Assembly (NCBI GenBank): GCA_030018495.1
Contig: JASEFS010000009.1
Span: 52,316-116,315, forward strand
DNA length: 64,000 bases
From: Deltaproteobacteria bacterium
GTDB taxonomy: Bacteria > Desulfobacterota > Desulfobaccia > Desulfobaccales > 0-14-0-80-60-11
Direction of reading: 5' to 3'
Below, piece after piece: positions 18,114 to 26,319 of the stretch. A program made the position numbers and the translations under genes. A model generated the notes under the pieces. It saw only the letters and a program-made list of their open reading frames with translations, searched no databases and had not been told where the DNA came from. The first letter of the stretch is position 1. Each line of letters begins with the position of its first letter.

Positions 18114-18119
18114 TATAAT
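18114..18119 (+). promoter_or_regulatory. Possible -10 element for the MinD/FlhG-like gene
   Basis: A perfect TATAAT lies 29 bases before ATG 18148. No good -35 hexamer is seen at the right distance, so support is partial. Confidence 0.3.
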
Positions 18120-18147
18120 AATTAGGCCCCAGGATTGAGGACCTGTT

Positions 18148-19140
18148 ATGGCACATCAGTCCCACGTAAATATTTGGAGCATCGGCGGCGGCAAGGGCGG
18201 CGTCGGCAAAAGCATGGTAACCATCGGCCTGGGTATCAGTCTGGCCCGCCTGGGCAATCGGGTCATCCTCCTGGACGGCGACTTCGGCGGCGCCAACCTG
18301 CACACCCTGATGGGTCTGCGGTTTCCCGCCGTCACCCTGGAAGATTTTCTGCTGCGCAAAGTGGCCCGCCTGGACGACGTGGTAATGCCGTCCCCCATCG
18401 ACGGCATCAGTCTGATTTGCGGAGCTGATGACATTCTGGGAGTGGCCAACCCCACCTACCACCAGAAAATCCGGCTGCTCCGCGAACTTGAGGAGCTGCC
18501 GGCTGATTTCCTGCTCATTGACCTGGCGGCCGGCACCTCAATAAATATCCTGGACCTCTTCAATCATTCACCAGGGAAAATCGCGGTTTTCACCGGCTAC
18601 ACCACCTCGCTGCAAAACGTTTACGGCTTCATCAAATGTGCCTTGTTCCGTCAGATTTCCCAGGAATTCGCCAAGGATAAAGACGTCTCGGAGCTGCTCC
18701 GCCAGGAGGGCGCCGGCGACGAGGAAGTACTTACCATGGACGATCTGGTGGACCAGGTCAGGAGCGTCTCTCCCGAGAAGAGCCTCCGTCTGCTCAACCT
18801 GCTTCAGGAGTTTAAGGTGTTTCTGGTGACCAATATGGTGAAGACCGAGCAGGATGCGCGCTCAGCGGAGATAATTCAAAAAGTGTGCGCCGATTTTTTG
18901 AATATAACCCCCCCGATTCTGGGCAGCCTGCCTTTCGACCCTTTGGTGGAGAAGGCCGTCAACCGGATGGCTCTCCCTCTTCTCTATCAGAAAAAGAATC
19001 CATTTCTCAAAAGTTTGGATGAGATTGCCAACCGCATGGTGTGCCTGCCCCGATCCTCCACGGCCTTGCCCTCGGAAAAAGAGAATTCCGCCTCAAAGAC
19101 CTCTTCAGGATTATTAAAAGAAACCCTTCAAACCGGTTAG
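18148..19140 (+). CDS. MinD/ParA-family ATPase, FlhG-like
   Basis: The 330-residue product has the deviant Walker A motif GGGKGGVGKSMV (residues 12-23), switch I LLDGDFGGANLHTLMGL and switch II LLIDLAAGTSINILDLF. These define the MinD/FlhG/ParA group. The FGGANLHTLMG segment is common in FlhG-like proteins that set flagellar number or position. The C-terminal 100 residues are family-variable and lack a clear membrane-targeting helix. No minC, minE or flhF is adjacent. The glycosylation operon lies 5 kb away, so a motility role is only weakly supported. Confidence 0.8.
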   Translation: MAHQSHVNIWSIGGGKGGVGKSMVTIGLGISLARLGNRVILLDGDFGGANLHTLMGLRFPAVTLEDFLLRKVARLDDVVMPSPIDGISLICGADDILGVANPTYHQKIRLLRELEELPADFLLIDLAAGTSINILDLFNHSPGKIAVFTGYTTSLQNVYGFIKCALFRQISQEFAKDKDVSELLRQEGAGDEEVLTMDDLVDQVRSVSPEKSLRLLNLLQEFKVFLVTNMVKTEQDARSAEIIQKVCADFLNITPPILGSLPFDPLVEKAVNRMALPLLYQKKNPFLKSLDEIANRMVCLPRSSTALPSEKENSASKTSSGLLKETLQTG

Positions 19141-19298
19141 GAACGCCAGTTTTTCCATCTTAGCCTCTCTTTTCGTTATTATTGGAAACTTGCTTTCAGA
19201 ACTTGCTAAGGCAACCGGCACAGCTTCCAGGTTTCACTCATTTTACTTTGAAAAGTTAATCAGGTGGCCTCAAGGGTTACCTCAAATCCAACGCGTAG

Positions 19299-19324
19299 GG
19301 CGGGAAAGCGCAGCTCATCCCGCC
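19299..19324. repeat. REP-like hairpin in the 19141-19532 gap
   Basis: GGCGGGA pairs with TCCCGCC across a 12-base loop. A second imperfect hairpin follows near 19480-19520 (GCTCTCCC against GGGAGAAGAGC). I see no gene in this 390-base gap; it looks like intergenic palindromic repeats. Confidence 0.4.
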
Positions 19325-19532
19325 TGGGCATTAAGATGGCACAGGTGAAGACATCTACACCGCCACCTTTCATGGTTCATGGTTTTGAGAGAGCCGAAGG
19401 CTAATAAACGCCCTCTTCCCATGTGGGAAAACTGCGGAATACGTGGAGCAAGCCTTTTTGGCTCGAAGCCTCCTCAGCCCTGCTCTCCCCCCATCCGAGG
19501 GAGAAGAGCGAGGCGGAGGACTGGAGATGGTT

Positions 19533-21023
19533 CTATCGTTTCTTCGGGCTTTTGCCCCGGCCCACCGGCCGGGGAGACGGCGTCGGCGCGGCTTTGCCGG
19601 CGTTTTGCCACCCGCTTTTGATTTCCGTTTTGATTTTAAAAATCTCGCTGCCGGAGCTGTCGGTGACAATGGGTGATACAAATCCCGTGTTGGTGAAATA
19701 ACTCGATTTCTCCATAACCGCGATAAGGTCTGCCGCGGACGATGATTTGCCTCCCAGTTCAATCTGGCTCTTCCTGGCCCGCAGTGAATAAAGATGCGTA
19801 TGTTCCGGAATAATCCGGGTCAGTTCCTTTAAAATCACCAGCTTGCTGGGAGATTGCTCTATCCGGTTTTGGATGTCCTGCAATTGCTTTCCCAAATTCT
19901 GGGCTGCCGTCAGCCGTTCCTCGACCTGCTGCACCGCCGGCTGAAGCTCTGCTAATCGGCCCTCCACTTTCATCAGCGAGATCCTTGGATAAATAAAAGC
20001 GCTGCCGGCCCATATCAGGGTCAGACCGCCCAGCAGCAAGAGCAGAATCCTGGTCAAAAACAGGCCGGTTAATTTAACTTCGGTGCGTTCCGATTCCGGC
20101 AACAGGTTTGTTTTTATGGGCACCTTGCCGACCCCGCGGCAGGCCGCGCCTATGGCCGGTAAAATGCGGGGGGCATTCTCGGACGCCAACTGCAAACCTT
20201 TTATCTCCAACTCGGAATCGCGCGAAACAGGAAAGGAGAGATACTCCGTTAAGCCGATTTTGATTTCCGCGGCACGCGGACCGTAAATAAAAAGAGCCGC
20301 CGGATTAATCCCCGATTGAAACAATTGCTTGAGTTCCTGCCGTAAAGCCGGCAAAAATTTTTTTCCCGGCGGCACCCGTTCGGAATGCCAGTAGCTGACG
20401 GCATTGTTCTCAATATTGATTATGTCGAAATCCTGTTCGCCCGTCTGCAGCAGCAGCCAGTACGCCGGTCTTTGCTTTTTCAACAACGCGAAGGCATTGG
20501 CCACCGAGGTGGGGGCCAGCTCGATGGAGACGGGTTTGAGGCCGGTCTCGGCGCAAAGCTCCAGCCAGCTCTCCGTCAGGTTCTGGGGGTAGGCCATCAG
20601 GGTGATGGTAAGGTCGGTGTCCGTCTCTTTCACTATCTGAAAGTCAAAAGACACCTGCTCGGCGCTTAAAGGCAGAAACCGGTCCAGTTCGTAGCTCATC
20701 ACCCTGTCCAGATTTTCCTTGGCGGCCCGGGGCAGGTTTACCTGCCGCATAAAGCCCATGTGAGGGCTTACCGACAAACCGACAGGCGCGTTTTCCAGGC
20801 CCCAAATCAGCAGGAGCTCTTTAATCTCTGGAATCAGGGGTTTTAAGCCTTCTTCAGCCAGGGTGAAGTGGGAGACATGGACGACTTCTATCGAAGTCAG
20901 GTTTCTTTGGATGCGCACCAGCGTCAGGTGCTGCCGGTCCCAAAAAGCCCCCAAGCTCGCCGTCCCGGCCGTTACCTCGGCGCTGATATGACTCCAAAGG
21001 CTGCGGATTTTGTGATTAAGCAT
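19533..21023 (-). CDS. PilM/PilN-like (GspL-like) assembly protein
   Basis: The 496-residue product has an actin-like cytoplasmic half (GAFWDRQHLTLVRIQ near residue 28, MSYELDRFLPLSAEQV near 128). One transmembrane segment (LTRILLLLLGGLTLIWAGSAFIY, about 326-350) and a coiled-coil periplasmic half follow (LAELQPAVQQVEERLTAAQ, then a ferredoxin-like fold). This is the plan of GspL or of a fused PilM-PilN, the inner-membrane platform of type II secretion or type IV pili. No other pilus or secretion gene is adjacent. ATG 21023 is used; a TTG two codons upstream is an alternative. The proline-rich end is low complexity. Confidence 0.75.
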   Translation of the reverse strand: MLNHKIRSLWSHISAEVTAGTASLGAFWDRQHLTLVRIQRNLTSIEVVHVSHFTLAEEGLKPLIPEIKELLLIWGLENAPVGLSVSPHMGFMRQVNLPRAAKENLDRVMSYELDRFLPLSAEQVSFDFQIVKETDTDLTITLMAYPQNLTESWLELCAETGLKPVSIELAPTSVANAFALLKKQRPAYWLLLQTGEQDFDIINIENNAVSYWHSERVPPGKKFLPALRQELKQLFQSGINPAALFIYGPRAAEIKIGLTEYLSFPVSRDSELEIKGLQLASENAPRILPAIGAACRGVGKVPIKTNLLPESERTEVKLTGLFLTRILLLLLGGLTLIWAGSAFIYPRISLMKVEGRLAELQPAVQQVEERLTAAQNLGKQLQDIQNRIEQSPSKLVILKELTRIIPEHTHLYSLRARKSQIELGGKSSSAADLIAVMEKSSYFTNTGFVSPIVTDSSGSEIFKIKTEIKSGWQNAGKAAPTPSPRPVGRGKSPKKR

Positions 21024-21302
21024 CTTCAAGGTCTGACATTTTCATTGCACCGCGGGGTCGGCCCACCGAAAAGCCCCGGCCCGATCGTCGCCCGCCGGAT
21101 GAAGGTCATCCGGGCCGCAAACGGATTCTGGAGGATTCCCTGCCGCCTTGACAAAGGAATATCCTTTCTTGTCTCCTACTCTACCACACTATTGCGGACT
21201 ATCTCAATTAATTGCAAAACATGAAAGACTTCAAAGGGGAAAACCAGGGGATAGGTTTTGACGCGGGAAGAGCGGGTACTGCATTTGCTTATCTTTGGTA
21301 TA

Positions 21303-22091
21303 TTATTCGAATGCCCCGGCGCCGGACAGCTTGCTGTGAGCCTCCTCGCCAAGCTTCACGGGCAAGGTCAAATGAATAGCTGTGCCTTGGCCTTTCCGAC
21401 TGCTTATATGAAAGGAGCCGCCGATCAGGCGCGCCCTCTCCATCATAGAATAAATTCCCATGCCTCCATCTTGTAAATCTTTTTTGAAGAGGGTTTCCTC
21501 TAAATCAAAGCCCTTGCCGTTGTCCCATAACTCGATGTAGACGTTTTCCTCGTTACGCCTGATCTTTAAAGCAACTTCGCTCGCCTTGGAATGATTAATT
21601 ACATTTCTGATTGCTTCTTCGAAAATACGAAAGATGATTAAAGAATATTCAGGGTTAAAAAAACGATCAATATTTTCTGCCTCTAATTTGCACTTTATAT
21701 TATTATTTTTGATTAGTTTATCAAATAGTTCTCTTAATGAATTTGTCAACCCTAAATCATCTAAAAAATGCGGCCTTAAATCATAACACAAACGCCTTAA
21801 ATTTTCTATGGTCTTATTTAATGTAATTATGGCATTATTACATATATTTTTTAATTCAAATATATTTTTTCTTCCAAGTTTTTGACTAAGATTTGAAATT
21901 GTTATTTTCAGATAAGCCAGATTTTGTCCCAGATCCTCATGTAATTCTTTAAAGATCCGTTTTTTTTCCCCTTCCTGGGATGAGAGCAACTGGCTGGTTA
22001 AAAATTGCAGCTTTTCCTCTGAAAACTTTAAATCTCTTTTAAGTTCCTCTCGCTCAATTACGGCATAATTGTGATCTACAGTGCTAATCAT
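21303..22091 (-). CDS. NarL-type sensor histidine kinase, soluble
   Basis: The 262-residue protein has a short coiled coil, then the HisKA_3 dimerisation motif KELHEDLGQNL with the phosphoacceptor at about His51. A HATPase_c domain with EEAIRNVINHSKA, ELWDNGKGFD and GGMGIYSMMERA follows. There is no sensor domain or membrane segment, so it must sense through a partner or represents a kinase core. Codon use is clearly AT-rich compared with both flanks, which suggests transfer. No response regulator is next to it. Confidence 0.85.
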   Translation of the reverse strand: MISTVDHNYAVIEREELKRDLKFSEEKLQFLTSQLLSSQEGEKKRIFKELHEDLGQNLAYLKITISNLSQKLGRKNIFELKNICNNAIITLNKTIENLRRLCYDLRPHFLDDLGLTNSLRELFDKLIKNNNIKCKLEAENIDRFFNPEYSLIIFRIFEEAIRNVINHSKASEVALKIRRNEENVYIELWDNGKGFDLEETLFKKDLQDGGMGIYSMMERARLIGGSFHISSRKGQGTAIHLTLPVKLGEEAHSKLSGAGAFE

Positions 22092-22215
22092 CTTCTTAAT
22101 TTTGTATAGTAATAATAAAGTTTAAAATCTCCCTCTGCTTACACCGGGGTTGAATCTATCCTAATTAACCAAAGTTCGTCAAACCGGTTTGCCGGGAAAG
22201 AAAAATTAACTGTAG

Positions 22216-22596
22216 CGGGACTCCGGCTTTTCAAGGCCTTTATATACGGAAGATTTTGAATTTGAGCAAATGTTAAAAAATCTGAATCAGGCCGGCTTCC
22301 AGCTAATTGAAAAACAATTCCGGGCTTGGGTCAAAAATCCAAGAATCACTGATTTTCTCCATTTTTCTTCATTTTTCTCTCTTTTTTTAAAAAATGCGAT
22401 TCAAAATAGGCTATTTGCTTTAAATGATTCAGATTAACTGTAATATTTTTTTCCGCCCTCGGAAGGCGAAAATTCAGTCGGCCCGTCGTTAGAAGAAGCG
22501 GTCGGCTTGTTGGGGGCAAATTTGCTGATGATGTTCATTCTTCAGCGGCAACCGGCAAAGGAGGCCGAACAGGTCGGCGGCAAATCGCTTGCCTAA
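22216..22596 (+). pseudogene. Possible decayed coding remnant (two open segments in one frame)
   Basis: Seventy-three open codons (22216-22437) end in TAA. After the single codon CTG and another TAA, the same frame stays open for 50 more codons to 22596. The first part encodes a plausible globular segment (MLKNLNQAGFQLIEKQF, W-V-K-N-P-R); the second begins PPSEGENSVGPSLEEAV. No ribosome site precedes it. I do not recognise a family. It may be a gene tail interrupted by stops, or chance in an AT-rich gap; the rest of 22092-22612 shows nothing clear. Confidence 0.25.
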
Positions 22597-22612
22597 AACC
22601 CCGGGCTGAAAT

Positions 22613-23734
22613 TCACTTGCTTTCGTCCGGGAAAAGGCGAAGGTATTCGCCGTAGCCTTCTTTTTCCAGATCTTCTTTGGGAATGAAGCGTAAGGCCGCC
22701 GAGTTCAAGCAGTAGCGTCGCCCGGTGGGCGGGGGACCATCAGGAAAGACGTGCCCCAGGTGGGAGTCTCCATATTTGCTGCGGACCTCGGTGCGCACCG
22801 TGAAAAGTCTGCGATCTTCTTTTTCCACGATGTTTTCCGGCTCCAGCGGTTTGGTGAAGCTCGGCCAGCCGGTCCCGGAGTCATATTTATCCTTGGAGCT
22901 GAAAAGCGGTTCGCCCGAAACGATGTCTACGTAAATGCCTTCCCGCTTGTTATCCCAGTATTCATTTTGAAAAGCGGGCTCTGTGCCCTCCTGCTGGGTG
23001 ACCTTATACTGCAAGGGCGTCAGCCTTTGACGCAGCTCCGCATCGCTCGGTTTGGCATGCTTTGGATTGCCTGTCTTGGCTGAGCCTGATTTCTTTTCTT
23101 CCCCCCAAACCTTTTGCAGAAACTGATCCCGGCCCGAATTCCAGCGGTAATACTTGTAGCGCAGGGAGTGATGCTTGTAATAGTCCTGGTGATAGTCTTC
23201 GGCCTGATAGAACCGGGTGAAGGGCAGGATCTCCGTCCTGATCGGCTTGTGGAAGCGCCCGGATTTCGCCAGTTCCTGTTTCGATTCTTCGGCCAGACGC
23301 CGCTGTTCATCATCGTGATAAAAGATGGCGCTGCGATACTGCGCCCCCCGGTCGACGAATTGCCCCCCCGCATCAGTGGGGTCGATATGACGCCAGAAAT
23401 AATCCAGCAATTTTTGATAATTGACCTGCTGAGGGTCATATAGAACCTGGACGGCCTCTACATGGCCCTTCGTGGCGTAATCGTCGTAAGTGGGATCGGC
23501 CCCCGAGCCCCCGGTATACCCGGAAACCACCTTAACCACCCCCGGTAGCTTTTCAAAATCCGCTTCCAGGCACCAAAAGCATCCTCCTGCCAAAGTGGCC
23601 GTTTTAAGCCGGTTCTTTGTCTCTGGCATTGTCGCACTCCCTGATGGATTACGGGATATGGCCGCAGCAGCTGGCATGCCGCCGGCCAGGGCTCCTATAG
23701 CAGATAAGATAATTACCAAGACTGCTTTTTTCAT
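22613..23734 (-). CDS. msrAB: Exported MsrA-MsrB fusion, peptide methionine sulfoxide reductase
   Basis: The 373-residue product starts with a signal peptide ([24 protein letters not shown]). The MsrA domain follows, with GGCFWCLE (catalytic cysteine about C52) and [12 protein letters not shown]. After a lysine-rich linker near residue 225 comes the MsrB domain, with [10 protein letters not shown] and [12 protein letters not shown] (catalytic cysteine about C342). MsrB zinc CxxC pairs are absent, as in many fused forms. Together the domains repair S- and R-methionine sulfoxide in exported proteins, using an electron donor not encoded here. Confidence 0.93.
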   Translation of the reverse strand: MKKAVLVIILSAIGALAGGMPAAAAISRNPSGSATMPETKNRLKTATLAGGCFWCLEADFEKLPGVVKVVSGYTGGSGADPTYDDYATKGHVEAVQVLYDPQQVNYQKLLDYFWRHIDPTDAGGQFVDRGAQYRSAIFYHDDEQRRLAEESKQELAKSGRFHKPIRTEILPFTRFYQAEDYHQDYYKHHSLRYKYYRWNSGRDQFLQKVWGEEKKSGSAKTGNPKHAKPSDAELRQRLTPLQYKVTQQEGTEPAFQNEYWDNKREGIYVDIVSGEPLFSSKDKYDSGTGWPSFTKPLEPENIVEKEDRRLFTVRTEVRSKYGDSHLGHVFPDGPPPTGRRYCLNSAALRFIPKEDLEKEGYGEYLRLFPDESK

Positions 23735-23870
23735 GGCTTTTTCTTTTTATCCCCGACCGGTGGATTTGGATTAATCTATAATGGCCGATCATCTTTTATA
23801 CATAATTTCGCGTATAAAAGAAAAATGGCCAACTATAAACTCTCTTTCAAAAAGCGTATGCCCTCCTTTT

Positions 23871-23996
23871 TTATTCCAAAGGCATGAACCCGTACTGCCG
23901 GTAAATGGCTTTCACTTTGGCCGTGGCAAGAAAATTGACAAAATCCCGGGCCGCTTGCTGATGGGGCGCACCTCGTGGAACATTGAAATTTATTGA
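23871..23996 (-). pseudogene. C-terminal remnant of a periplasmic substrate-binding protein (ModA/PstS-type)
   Basis: Read leftward, about 42 codons end at TAA 23873-23871 and encode VPRGAPHQQAARDFVNFLA followed by YRQYGFMPLE. This is the typical last helix and tail of oxyanion-binding proteins (a proline-rich strand, A-x-x-F-x-x-F-L, then YGF-x-P). The frame stays open upstream only to 24044, without a start or the rest of the protein. The left break of the ku duplication lies inside it. Confidence 0.5.
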
Positions 23997-25125
23997 TCCC
24001 AAAAAGTGGTCGGCTGAAGCCCGACCGCCCCGTTGGTTTGACTTTCAGGAAATCTACCTTAATTTAATAGCAAAAATGTCCCTTGCAGATGTTTTTGGCC
24101 TCACGAGGGACGATTGATCGGACCGGTTCGAGCCAGGGGCGTTAACCCTGAGGCAAATGGTTCGGTCAGGGAGGTTTCTCATGCCGCATGCAATTTGGAA
24201 AGGTCAGATCTCCTTCGGCCTGGTGAATGTGCCCGTAGCCTTGTACCCTGCCGAGGCTCCTGCGGAACTCCAATTCCACCTTTTGGACTCTCAGAACCTG
24301 GCGCGCCTCAAGTATAAGCGGGTAAACGAGGTCACGGGCGAAGAGGTGCCGATGGAACGGATTGTCAAGGGTTACGAACTGGATAGCGGGGAACATGTGG
24401 TACTGAGCGACCAGGACTTTGAAAATGTGGATGTGGAAGCCACCCAAACGATTGATATTCAGGATTTCGTCGACCTCGCCGCCATTGATTACATCTATTT
24501 TGATAAGCCGTATTATCTGGTTCCCGGCAAAAAAGCCGAAAAAGGCTATGTTTTATTGCGCGAAACGCTGCGGCGCACCGGCAAGGTGGGGATAGCCAAA
24601 GTGGTCATCAGAACCCGCCAATACCTGGCGGCCCTTATCCCCCAGGGCAATGGCTTGGTTCTCAATTTGCTGCGGTACGCCCATGAATTGCGGGATTTCA
24701 ACGAGTTTGACCTGCCAAGCAAAGATTTTTCCGAATATAAGATTTCCGACCGCGAACTTGAGATGGCCGTCAATCTCGTCAATACCATGACCGCCAAATG
24801 GGAGCCGGAAAAATATCACGATGAATATCGCGACAAGCTGCTTGCCTGGATAGAGCGCAAAGCCAGGGAAGGCGAGCAGGTGCAGCCGCCTGAACGGGCC
24901 CCGGTAAAGCCTGTGGCCGAAGTAGTGGATTTCATGGAATTGCTCAAAAAAAGCGTCCAGGAAAAAGAAAAAGCGAGAAAGTCACAGGAGGTCCCGGCCA
25001 AAGGCGGCAAAGCCAGAGCAAGCCGGAAAAAGGCGGGCGGCGCCGGTAAATGAAATGACGCCCGCGTGCGTTAAAACTTCAGATTGAAGTCCGAACAAGG
25101 CATGAGTCTGGAAAAATACAGACAG
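23932..25125. repeat. Tandem duplication, copy 1 (1194-bp unit with ku)
   Basis: The unit starts inside the substrate-binding-protein remnant and ends after the first nine codons of ligD. Every ORF in it recurs unchanged 1194 bases later. Both ends share the two bases AA, so the junction shows minimal microhomology. Confidence 0.93.
24181..25053 (+). CDS. ku: Ku protein, non-homologous end joining (copy 1)
   Basis: The 290-residue product begins MPHAIWKGQISFGLVNVPVALYPA, the standard bacterial Ku N-terminus, and has a Ku core beta-barrel with FDKPYYLVPGKKAEKGYVLL near residue 107. The tail is lysine- and arginine-rich (KGGKARASRKKAGGAGK), as in Ku proteins that bind DNA and LigD. It forms a ring on broken DNA ends. 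ATG 24181 is preferred over 24157 because GGGAGG lies seven bases before it and the family starts here. An identical copy follows 1194 bases downstream. Confidence 0.95.
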   Translation: MPHAIWKGQISFGLVNVPVALYPAEAPAELQFHLLDSQNLARLKYKRVNEVTGEEVPMERIVKGYELDSGEHVVLSDQDFENVDVEATQTIDIQDFVDLAAIDYIYFDKPYYLVPGKKAEKGYVLLRETLRRTGKVGIAKVVIRTRQYLAALIPQGNGLVLNLLRYAHELRDFNEFDLPSKDFSEYKISDRELEMAVNLVNTMTAKWEPEKYHDEYRDKLLAWIERKAREGEQVQPPERAPVKPVAEVVDFMELLKKSVQEKEKARKSQEVPAKGGKARASRKKAGGAGK

Positions 25126-25155
25126 AAATTGACAAAATCCCGGGCCGCTTGCTGA
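25102..25155 (+). pseudogene. Orphan 5' end of ligD at the duplication junction
   Basis: The first nine ligD codons (MSLEKYRQK) are present, then the frame enters the next repeat unit and stops after 17 codons at TGA. It is a by-product of the tandem duplication and not a functional gene. Confidence 0.85.
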
Positions 25156-26319
25156 TGGGGCGCACCTCGTGGAACATTGAAATTTATTGATCCCAAAAAG
25201 TGGTCGGCTGAAGCCCGACCGCCCCGTTGGTTTGACTTTCAGGAAATCTACCTTAATTTAATAGCAAAAATGTCCCTTGCAGATGTTTTTGGCCTCACGA
25301 GGGACGATTGATCGGACCGGTTCGAGCCAGGGGCGTTAACCCTGAGGCAAATGGTTCGGTCAGGGAGGTTTCTCATGCCGCATGCAATTTGGAAAGGTCA
25401 GATCTCCTTCGGCCTGGTGAATGTGCCCGTAGCCTTGTACCCTGCCGAGGCTCCTGCGGAACTCCAATTCCACCTTTTGGACTCTCAGAACCTGGCGCGC
25501 CTCAAGTATAAGCGGGTAAACGAGGTCACGGGCGAAGAGGTGCCGATGGAACGGATTGTCAAGGGTTACGAACTGGATAGCGGGGAACATGTGGTACTGA
25601 GCGACCAGGACTTTGAAAATGTGGATGTGGAAGCCACCCAAACGATTGATATTCAGGATTTCGTCGACCTCGCCGCCATTGATTACATCTATTTTGATAA
25701 GCCGTATTATCTGGTTCCCGGCAAAAAAGCCGAAAAAGGCTATGTTTTATTGCGCGAAACGCTGCGGCGCACCGGCAAGGTGGGGATAGCCAAAGTGGTC
25801 ATCAGAACCCGCCAATACCTGGCGGCCCTTATCCCCCAGGGCAATGGCTTGGTTCTCAATTTGCTGCGGTACGCCCATGAATTGCGGGATTTCAACGAGT
25901 TTGACCTGCCAAGCAAAGATTTTTCCGAATATAAGATTTCCGACCGCGAACTTGAGATGGCCGTCAATCTCGTCAATACCATGACCGCCAAATGGGAGCC
26001 GGAAAAATATCACGATGAATATCGCGACAAGCTGCTTGCCTGGATAGAGCGCAAAGCCAGGGAAGGCGAGCAGGTGCAGCCGCCTGAACGGGCCCCGGTA
26101 AAGCCTGTGGCCGAAGTAGTGGATTTCATGGAATTGCTCAAAAAAAGCGTCCAGGAAAAAGAAAAAGCGAGAAAGTCACAGGAGGTCCCGGCCAAAGGCG
26201 GCAAAGCCAGAGCAAGCCGGAAAAAGGCGGGCGGCGCCGGTAAATGAAATGACGCCCGCGTGCGTTAAAACTTCAGATTGAAGTCCGAACAAGGCATGAG
26301 TCTGGAAAAATACAGACAG
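25126..26319. repeat. Tandem duplication, copy 2 (1194-bp unit with ku)
   Basis: This is the second, adjacent copy of the unit. It ends in the intact ligD gene, so its right edge is the original context. I found no base difference from copy 1 in the lines compared, and all encoded ORFs match. Confidence 0.93.
25375..26247 (+). CDS. ku: Ku protein, non-homologous end joining (copy 2)
   Basis: This copy has the same 290 residues as the one at 24181-25053, with the same GGGAGG ribosome site and the same 1.2-kb context. It lies 48 bases before the ligD start, so it is the copy in the original operon arrangement. Identical copies suggest a very recent duplication, gene conversion, or an assembly artefact. 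Confidence 0.95.
   Translation: MPHAIWKGQISFGLVNVPVALYPAEAPAELQFHLLDSQNLARLKYKRVNEVTGEEVPMERIVKGYELDSGEHVVLSDQDFENVDVEATQTIDIQDFVDLAAIDYIYFDKPYYLVPGKKAEKGYVLLRETLRRTGKVGIAKVVIRTRQYLAALIPQGNGLVLNLLRYAHELRDFNEFDLPSKDFSEYKISDRELEMAVNLVNTMTAKWEPEKYHDEYRDKLLAWIERKAREGEQVQPPERAPVKPVAEVVDFMELLKKSVQEKEKARKSQEVPAKGGKARASRKKAGGAGK

Noticed and set aside
24114..24317. Short plus-strand frame over the ku start (and its copy at 25308)
   Set aside because: It is out of frame with Ku and only duplicated because the whole unit is duplicated.
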